Source: Candidatus Solibacter sp. (GTDB lineage: Bacteria > Acidobacteriota > Terriglobia > Bryobacterales > Bryobacteraceae). From it: a DNA stretch of 5,060 bases. The stretch is taken from the NCBI GenBank assembly GCA_026394025.1, contig JAPKZC010000937.1:2527-7586 (forward strand), written 5' to 3'. A program made the position numbers and the translations under genes. Position 1 is the stretch's first letter. Each line of letters starts with the position of its first letter. Below the pieces are notes generated by a model. That model was not told the origin of the DNA. It did no database searches and saw only the letters and a list, made by a program, of their open reading frames with translations. Below are positions 1-4,025 of this stretch, one piece after another.

Positions 1-84
1 GGCGCGCGTCTTCTGCACGCCGCTCTTGAGCTTTTCGAGAAGGCTGGGTTCCTGCTCCACACTGCCGAATAGCGTTTGAATCAT
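1..84 (-). CDS. ftsY: Signal recognition particle receptor FtsY, N-terminal fragment (cut by window edge)
   Basis: The reverse strand from the ATG at 84-82 reads 28 codons without a stop to the window edge. The peptide begins MIQTLFGSVEQ and continues into LLEKLKSGVQKTRA. The LxEKLKxGVxKTR pattern is the first helix of the N domain of FtsY, the membrane-associated SRP-receptor GTPase that docks ribosome-SRP complexes at the translocon. The short lead of about 14 residues before it implies a form without the long acidic A domain of enterobacterial FtsY. The GTPase domain lies outside the window, so the call rests on this one helix; the paralogue Ffh or an unrelated helix is less likely. The start is favoured because the helix follows at the right distance and a TGCTAAACT element lies 11 nt upstream. 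The Shine-Dalgarno sequence (GAAGTGA) is weak. The gene diverges from the SDR gene at 262. Confidence 0.72.
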   Translation of the reverse strand, partial: MIQTLFGSVEQEPSLLEKLKSGVQKTRA

Positions 85-95
85 GGGTTCACTTC

Positions 96-104
96 AGTTT
101 AGCA
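96..104 (-). promoter_or_regulatory. Putative extended -10 element for the ftsY-like gene
   Basis: On the reverse strand TGCTAAACT (TG-n-TAAACT) ends 11 nt before the ATG at 84. It resembles a sigma-70 extended -10 element and nearly matches TGCTACACT before the phosphoesterase gene. No convincing -35 box lies 16-18 nt upstream. If used, the transcript would start about 4 nt before the ATG. Confidence 0.35.
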
Positions 105-192
105 GTGGCATTTGCCCGCCATGGCTCTTGGCGCATCGGCGCGGCGTGCGGCATGGAAGTGGACGCTGTTGTGGGGCAGCTTGGTAAGCTGC

Positions 193-211
193 GGCCGATT
201 GTCAATCGGCC
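193..211. repeat. Perfect 8-bp inverted repeat in the divergent spacer, possible operator
   Basis: GGCCGATT (193-200) and AATCGGCC (204-211) are exact reverse complements around a 3-nt centre, GTC. The site sits between the divergent ftsY-like and SDR genes, 51 bp before the SDR start. No T-tract follows it, so an operator is more likely than a terminator. The regulator is unknown, and chance occurrence in GC-rich DNA is possible. Confidence 0.4.
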
Positions 212-248
212 AGCCTGCCCGCTCTCTAGTCGTGCACCTGATCGGCGC

Positions 249-254
249 TACGCT
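249..254 (+). promoter_or_regulatory. Putative -10 hexamer (TACGCT) just before the SDR gene
   Basis: TACGCT ends 7 nt before the ATG at 262. It matches the TAnnCT pattern placed 8-11 nt before three other starts here. Taken as a -10 element, transcription would begin at or next to the ATG, giving a leaderless message. There is no recognisable -35 box and no Shine-Dalgarno sequence, so the evidence is the shared pattern only. Confidence 0.28.
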
Positions 255-261
255 GGTAACC

Positions 262-1203
262 ATGGAGTATGTTGCGATCTTCGGCGCGGCCGGCGCCATC
301 GGCAAAGCTGTTGGGGCGGAGTTGGAGCGGCGCGGAGTCCGCTTCCGCGTGGTAGGCCGTTCGCGCCAGAAGCTCGAGCAGGCGTTCGCCAAGATGACGC
401 ACGCGGAGATCTTTCCGGCTGATCTGTCCGAGGCGCGGTCGTCCGGCGCGGCGGCGCGCGGCGTGGACACCATCTTCTACTGCGTCGGCCTGCCCTATCC
501 TTCGCACCACTTGCATCCCCTGCTCATGCGAACCACGGTGGAGGCGGCGAAGTTGGTGCGCGTCGAACGCCTCGTGCTGCCGTCCAGCGTCTACAGTTAT
601 GGCGTGCCACGCGCCTCAAGCGTGGCGGAAACGCATCCGCGCGAGCCACACACGCGCAAGGGGAAGTACCGCAAGGAACAGGAGGATCTCGTCATGGAGG
701 CGCACGCCGCCGGCGCCCTCCAGGGGATGACCGTTCGCCTGCCCGATTTCTATGGTCCGCATGCGGACATCGGCCTCGCGAACCCCATGTTTCGCGCGGC
801 CCTCGCCGGCAAAACGGCGAACTGGGTGGGTCCGGTCAATCCGCCCCACGAATTTGTCTACGTGCCCGATACCGGCCCGGTGATCGTCGACCTGGCATCG
901 CGCGCCCAGTGCTACGGCGAGGCGTGGAACTTCGCCGGCGCGGCCACCATCAACACCATGGACTTCATCACGCGGATCTATCGCGCCGTGGGCCGCGCGC
1001 CCAGGTACCGCACAGTGGGCGCGGGGATGCTGAAGTTCCTGGGATGGTTCAATCCGGCTATGCGCGAGGTGGTGGAGATGTTGTACCTGCAAGAGACCCC
1101 GGTGATTTTGGACGACCGCAAGCTGATGGCGCTGTTGCCCGTGCACAAGACGCCCTACGATGACGGCATCCGCCAAACGCTGGAGTGGATGCGCACGGGC
1201 TAG
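262..1203 (+). CDS. Atypical SDR / NAD-dependent epimerase-like protein
   Basis: This 313-residue Rossmann-fold protein belongs to the extended or atypical short-chain dehydrogenase/reductase group (NAD-dependent epimerase/dehydratase-like). The nucleotide-binding loop G8-A-A-G11-A-I-G14 follows the first beta strand at once. R33 in VVGRSR after the second strand suggests NADP(H) preference. PSSVYSYG at 107-114 matches the active-site serine region. Where YxxxK is expected the sequence is R-K-G134-K-Y136-R-K138, so the position four before K138 is glycine; Y136 is two residues too close. Such sites are typical of atypical SDRs, which often act as non-catalytic sensors or unusual reductases, so no substrate is proposed. 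The C-terminal half (about 175-313) is the variable substrate lobe. The frame stays open upstream to 112, but 262 is chosen because the dinucleotide fold starts at residue 2. The gene diverges from the ftsY-like gene, and the next gene starts 58 bp downstream. Confidence 0.85.
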   Translation: MEYVAIFGAAGAIGKAVGAELERRGVRFRVVGRSRQKLEQAFAKMTHAEIFPADLSEARSSGAAARGVDTIFYCVGLPYPSHHLHPLLMRTTVEAAKLVRVERLVLPSSVYSYGVPRASSVAETHPREPHTRKGKYRKEQEDLVMEAHAAGALQGMTVRLPDFYGPHADIGLANPMFRAALAGKTANWVGPVNPPHEFVYVPDTGPVIVDLASRAQCYGEAWNFAGAATINTMDFITRIYRAVGRAPRYRTVGAGMLKFLGWFNPAMREVVEMLYLQETPVILDDRKLMALLPVHKTPYDDGIRQTLEWMRTG

Positions 1204-1242
1204 TCGCGCGGGTCCCTCTCATGCCGCGCCCCCACCGCCCTC

Positions 1243-1251
1243 TGCTACACT
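1243..1251 (+). promoter_or_regulatory. Putative extended -10 element (TGCTACACT) before the phosphoesterase gene
   Basis: TGCTACACT has the TG-n-TAnnnT form of an extended -10 element. It ends 10 nt before the ATG at 1262, predicting a leader of only about 3 nt. No -35 box is visible, which extended -10 promoters tolerate. No Shine-Dalgarno sequence lies between it and the ATG. It implies that this gene can be transcribed separately from the SDR gene. Confidence 0.4.
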
Positions 1252-1261
1252 CCCAGTTGTC

Positions 1262-2131
1262 ATGCCGCATGCCACGCTACCCCCGCTGACCCGCCGCGCC
1301 TTCTCCTTGAGCCTCGCCGGCGCCGGTGTCTCCCTACTACGTTCCGCCCAGTCCGACATGCACTGGGCGCTCATCTCCGATACGCACATCCCGGCCAATC
1401 CCGCTGAAGCCTACCGCGGTTTCAAGCCCCAGGACAATCTCAGACGCATCGTACCCGACGTCCTCAAAGCCAACCCCCAGGGCGCTCTTGTCTCTGGCGA
1501 CGTGGCTCGTCTCGAAGGCCTCACCGCGGACTATGAAGCCGCCCGCGCGCTCCTCCAGCCTGTATCCGAAAAGATGCCCCTCGCCCTCACTCTGGGCAAC
1601 CACGACCACCGCGCGAACTTCCTCGGCGTCTTCGGCAAATCGCAAAACGGCGTCCAGAGCGTCAGTCAGAAGCACGTCCTCGTCATCGAAAGCGCCGGCC
1701 TGCGCTTCATCGTCCTAGACTCGCTGCTCACACCCAACTCCACACCTGGCCTGCTCGGCAAGGCCCAGCGCGCCTGGCTCGCCACCTTCCTTCAGCAGTC
1801 CAGTGACCTGCCCACTCTCCTCATCGTCCACCACACCCTCGATGATGGCGACGGCTCCCTGCTCGATGCCCCACGGCTCTTCGACATCCTCAAGCCCCAT
1901 CGCAAAGTGAAGGCCATCCTCTACGGACACTCCCATCGCTACGCCTACGAAATGTGGGAAGGGGTCCACCTCATCAACCTGCCCGCCATCGGCTACAACT
2001 TCAACGACGATCAACCGGTGGGTTGGGTGGACGCCAGGCTCACCGCCACGGGCGGCGCATTCACCCTGCGCGCCATCGGCGGCAACCTGGAGAAAGACGG
2101 CAAAACAGTGACGCTGGCGTGGCGCCCCTGA
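1262..2131 (+). CDS. Tat-exported calcineurin-like metallophosphoesterase
   Basis: This 289-residue protein has the full motif set of the calcineurin-like (class III cyclic nucleotide phosphodiesterase/CpdA-like) metallophosphoesterases: D40-x-H42 in SDTHIP, G79-D80, G112-N113-H114-D115, H190-H191 and G222-H223-S-H225. All dimetal ligands are present, so it is probably an active phosphomono- or phosphodiesterase; the substrate cannot be read from the sequence. The N-terminus has T10-R11-R12-A-F-S-L followed by a mildly hydrophobic stretch to about residue 29, a twin-arginine signal, so the metalloenzyme is probably exported folded to the periplasm or anchored there. The frame is open further upstream, but the ATG at 1262 is preferred because it places the Tat motif near the N-terminus and a -10-like element lies just before it. 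Codons are strongly C-ending (CTC, ATC, GCC), more so than in the SDR gene, which is richer in G-ending codons. It converges with the gene ending at 2252. Confidence 0.88.
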   Translation: MPHATLPPLTRRAFSLSLAGAGVSLLRSAQSDMHWALISDTHIPANPAEAYRGFKPQDNLRRIVPDVLKANPQGALVSGDVARLEGLTADYEAARALLQPVSEKMPLALTLGNHDHRANFLGVFGKSQNGVQSVSQKHVLVIESAGLRFIVLDSLLTPNSTPGLLGKAQRAWLATFLQQSSDLPTLLIVHHTLDDGDGSLLDAPRLFDILKPHRKVKAILYGHSHRYAYEMWEGVHLINLPAIGYNFNDDQPVGWVDARLTATGGAFTLRAIGGNLEKDGKTVTLAWRP

Positions 2132-2156
2132 ACGCGGCCGAATTGCATCCGCGTTT
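2131..2156 (+). terminator. Weak hairpin at the phosphoesterase stop codon, possible terminator
   Basis: AACGCGG (2131-2137) pairs exactly with CCGCGTT (2149-2155) across an 11-nt loop. The stem begins at the last base of the TGA stop. Only three T residues follow, so it is a poor intrinsic terminator and may only stabilise the 3' end. The rest of the convergent spacer (to 2251) holds two short GC palindromes (2160-2169 and 2213-2224) with no T-tract. Confidence 0.22.
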
Positions 2157-2251
2157 CCACCGGCGCCGGCGAGGACAACCGCCTTTGTATCGACGTTTGG
2201 AGGAAGAGCCATGCCGCCGGCGGCGAAGCCGGGCGACCGGGCTGAGCGCGT

Positions 2252-2902
2252 CTACTGTCCCGGCACGCTCGCCAGCGCCCGTTCCCAGCCGCGCAGCATG
2301 CCCAGCGATTCCGCGAACGACAGCGCATCCAGCTTGGCCGCCGTGCCCAGAATCACGCCTCTGGCGGCAGCCTGATTGATGGCCGCCTGCGAGTTCCGGT
2401 TGCCCTTGCCGGCCGGTTGCAGTGTGTCCGCCCATTGCTTCAGGTCACTGATCAGGGCGGATTTCATTGTGCCTTCCGATTGCGCCTTCTCGATGCGCGC
2501 CATCAATTGGCGGGTCGTATCGAGCGTGGCGCGGCGCCGCTCCAGCAGTTGCGCCACCTTCTCGGGGATGCCGGCCGATGTCCCGCTCGTATAGAGCGCG
2601 GCTTGCATCTTCACGTAGTCCGGTACCGCGCCCACGGTCATGTTGGCCACTTGGATGCGCTTCTCTCCCTTGGGCGGAATGGGTTCGGCAACCGTCTCAT
2701 CCTGCCAGAAGGAATACGAGCTGCCGGGGTAATTGACCAGCTCGATGAGATACGCGGTCAGCGCCACTGACGAGTTGTTCTTGATGTAGAAGATCGAGCC
2801 GCCGTCAGTTGCCTCGGTGCGCAACTCGGGCAGCGGTACTTGGGCGGCGAGGGCCGGGAGCGCCACCAGGAGAACGCCCGCGAACTTGCGAAGTAGCATC
2901 AT
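2252..2902 (-). CDS. Secreted protein of unknown function
   Basis: I do not recognise a named family. The 216-residue product starts with a Sec signal peptide: MMLLRK, a hydrophobic core of residues 7-18, and an A-L-A-A site giving likely cleavage near residue 20. Residues about 32-105 look like a small beta-rich, immunoglobulin-like domain, with alternating hydrophobics (IFYIKNNSSVALTAYLIEL), an FWQDE segment, a P-P-K-G turn and YVKMQAALYTSGTSAG. Residues about 113-205 are predicted helical and charged, including QLLERRRATLDTTRQLMARI, possibly a helical hairpin or short coiled coil. There are no catalytic motifs and no cysteines. I associate similar unnamed proteins with acidobacteria, from memory only. 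Two ATGs stand in tandem (2902 and 2899): GGAGAG lies 9 nt before the first, and GATAAT lies 7 nt before the second. The gene is divergent from the PmoA-like gene with a 40-bp gap and convergent with the phosphoesterase gene. Confidence 0.8.
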   Translation of the reverse strand: MMLLRKFAGVLLVALPALAAQVPLPELRTEATDGGSIFYIKNNSSVALTAYLIELVNYPGSSYSFWQDETVAEPIPPKGEKRIQVANMTVGAVPDYVKMQAALYTSGTSAGIPEKVAQLLERRRATLDTTRQLMARIEKAQSEGTMKSALISDLKQWADTLQPAGKGNRNSQAAINQAAARGVILGTAAKLDALSFAESLGMLRGWERALASVPGQ

Positions 2903-2906
2903 CGCT

Positions 2907-2912
2907 ATTATC
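2907..2912 (-). promoter_or_regulatory. Putative -10 hexamer (GATAAT) for the secreted-protein gene
   Basis: The reverse strand reads GATAAT (5 of 6 matches to TATAAT) 4 nt before the ATG at 2902 and 7 nt before the ATG at 2899. Its expected -35 region (about 2930-2935) coincides with the opposing -10-like TACACT at 2929-2934. If it is a true -10 element, the second ATG would be used on a leaderless message; if not, GGAGAG just upstream could serve as the Shine-Dalgarno for the first ATG. Confidence 0.33.
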
Positions 2913-2928
2913 TCTCCGCGACACGCGA

Positions 2929-2934
2929 TACACT
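2929..2934 (+). promoter_or_regulatory. Putative -10 hexamer (TACACT) for the PmoA-like gene
   Basis: TACACT ends 8 nt before the ATG at 2943, so transcription would start within a base or two of the start codon. The hexamer is the same as the one before the phosphoesterase gene. There is no Shine-Dalgarno sequence between it and the ATG and no obvious -35 box. The expected -35 position overlaps the opposing GATAAT at 2907-2912. Confidence 0.4.
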
Positions 2935-2942
2935 CTAAGCCG

Positions 2943-3854
2943 ATGAGATTCTCAATTGTCCTTTGCCTGGCGGCGTGCGCCTGCCTCTCCGCGCAAGTTC
3001 GTTACTCGGCCGATCAACATGCCGTCACCTTCGACGGCAAGCCGTTCGCCATATTCAATTACGGCGCCGATGCCGGCAAGCCCTTCCTGGCGCCCTTGCG
3101 CTCGGCCTCTGGCAAAATCGTAACCCGCGGTTTTCCGATGGAGAACCTGCCCGGGGAAAGCCGCGATCATCTGCATCACCGCGGCCTGTGGTTTTCCTAT
3201 GACGATGTCAACGGCGTCAAGTTCTGGGAGAACGACCCGTCATATACCAAATCCCCCATGGGCCGCATCGTCGTTCGCGACTCCTCGTGGAAAGACAGCA
3301 CGCTCGCGGCCACCATGGACTGGCGCGATCAGAACGCCAAGGTGCTGCTCGTCGAGACGCGCAACATGCTCTTCTCCGGCGACGCCTGGCTGCGCACCAT
3401 CGATTTCCAGATCACCCTCACCGCCGCCGTTGACGTCACCTTTGGCGATACCAAGGAAGGTGCCTTCGCCATTCGTCTGGCCGACGCCTTCACGGAAAGA
3501 AAGGGCGCCAAAATCGTGGATGCGGACGGCCGCACCGGCATGGTGCAGGTTTGGGGCAAGCGCTCGAATTGGGTCGATTACTCTGCCGAATTGGATGGCG
3601 AGCGGCTCGGCGTGGCCGTCTTCGATCACCCGCAAAGCCCGCGCAACCCCACCTACTGGCATGCCCGCGATTACGGCTTGTTCGCGCTCAATCCGTTTGG
3701 CCGAAGCGCCTTCGACCCGCAGCAGGAGGACAGTGTGTGGAAGCTGCCGGCGGGCCAGAAGTTGGTGTTCCTCTGGCGCGTGGTGATTCACCCCGGCGAC
3801 GCACAGACGGGCCGCCTCGCGGACTTGTACCGGCAGTACGCCGCCAAACGTTGA
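2943..3854 (+). CDS. Secreted PmoA-like (DUF6807) family protein
   Basis: This 303-residue protein matches the PmoA-like family (also called DUF6807). Its hallmarks are P51-L-R-S-A-S-G-K with T61-R-G-F-P, the histidine-rich D75-H-L-H78-H79-R-G-L-W-F, D169-T-K-E-G-A-F-A-I-R-L-A-D at 169-181, W210-x-D-Y-S-A-E-L-D-G-E, and F227-D-H-P-x-S-P-R-N-P-T-Y-W-H with Y244-G-L-F-A-L-N-P-F-G. The length is usual for the family. The N-terminus is a short Sec signal peptide with likely cleavage after A17 (L-S-A|Q). Cysteines at 8, 12 and 14 include an LAAC lipobox-like match, but Cys12 is probably too close to the N-terminus to mark a lipoprotein. The family name is misleading: there are no multiple membrane helices, and it is not the membrane methane monooxygenase subunit. 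Relatives often sit near carbohydrate-catabolism genes in acidobacteria, planctomycetes and Bacteroidetes, so a beta-rich periplasmic sugar-related role is possible but unproven. The ATG at 2943 is chosen because the signal peptide starts there; the open frame extends upstream without coding character. Confidence 0.85.
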   Translation: MRFSIVLCLAACACLSAQVRYSADQHAVTFDGKPFAIFNYGADAGKPFLAPLRSASGKIVTRGFPMENLPGESRDHLHHRGLWFSYDDVNGVKFWENDPSYTKSPMGRIVVRDSSWKDSTLAATMDWRDQNAKVLLVETRNMLFSGDAWLRTIDFQITLTAAVDVTFGDTKEGAFAIRLADAFTERKGAKIVDADGRTGMVQVWGKRSNWVDYSAELDGERLGVAVFDHPQSPRNPTYWHARDYGLFALNPFGRSAFDPQQEDSVWKLPAGQKLVFLWRVVIHPGDAQTGRLADLYRQYAAKR

Positions 3855-3886
3855 CGGATTCGTCCCGCGGACCTCCTTGCCGCGCT

Positions 3887-3929
3887 GTCCCGAAGTGGTG
3901 CGAGCGTCCCATTATCGGACACTTGGGAC
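3887..3929. repeat. Inverted-repeat cluster before the response regulator, possible activator site
   Basis: GTCCCGAAGTG (3887-3897) is the reverse complement of CACTTGGGAC (3920-3929) apart from one bulged base. Nested in it, CGTCCC (3905-3910) pairs exactly with GGGACG (3925-3930), so the two arrangements compete for the same right arm. A further GTCCC occurs at 3862. The cluster lies about 70-115 bp before the predicted sigma-54 start near 4002, the usual range for enhancer-type binding sites of NtrC-family activators. It could instead be the 3' end structure of the PmoA-like transcript, although no T-tract follows. Confidence 0.3.
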
Positions 3930-3970
3930 GGTGCTAGTGTAGTACTAACCGCTTACTGAGCAGACACATA

Positions 3971-3992
3971 GCACTTGGCATCGCAAGTGCCA
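3971..3992 (+). promoter_or_regulatory. Sigma-54-like -24/-12 box inside a palindrome
   Basis: TGGCA at 3976-3980 and TGC at 3988-3990 keep the invariant GG-N10-GC spacing (GG 3977-3978, GC 3989-3990) of sigma-54 promoters, although the -12 side (GTGCC rather than TTGCA) is imperfect. Transcription would start near 4002, 24 nt before the ATG at 4026. The site also forms two overlapping dyads: GCACTTG (3971-3977) with CAAGTGC (3984-3990), and TGGCA (3976-3980) with TGCCA (3988-3992). The reverse strand therefore also has GG-N10-GC, and an operator is the main alternative reading. Confidence 0.35.
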
Positions 3993-4025
3993 CTGGAGTT
4001 CGGTTACGGCACCATCGAGCGACCC

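Noticed and set aside
112..261. Upstream extension of the SDR gene to an ATG at 112
   Set aside because: The extra 50 residues precede the first beta strand of the fold, have no family match, and run through the 193-211 dyad and the divergent promoter region.
616..1176. Reverse-strand open frame (186 codons) opposite the SDR gene
   Set aside because: It has no recognisable motif, while the plus strand carries a coherent Rossmann protein. The open frame is explained by high GC at third positions.
2213..2224. 12-bp palindrome GCCGCCGGCGGC in the convergent spacer as a terminator
   Set aside because: It has no loop and no T-tract, and GC-only palindromes of this size are frequent in such DNA.
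2967..2978. Lipobox (LAAC, Cys12) in the PmoA-like signal peptide
   Set aside because: The cysteine is only 12 residues from the start, leaving too short a hydrophobic core; a Sec cleavage after A17 fits better.
2943..3854. Methane monooxygenase PmoA by name
   Set aside because: There are no multiple transmembrane helices and none of the particulate enzyme's architecture; it is a soluble exported DUF6807-type protein.
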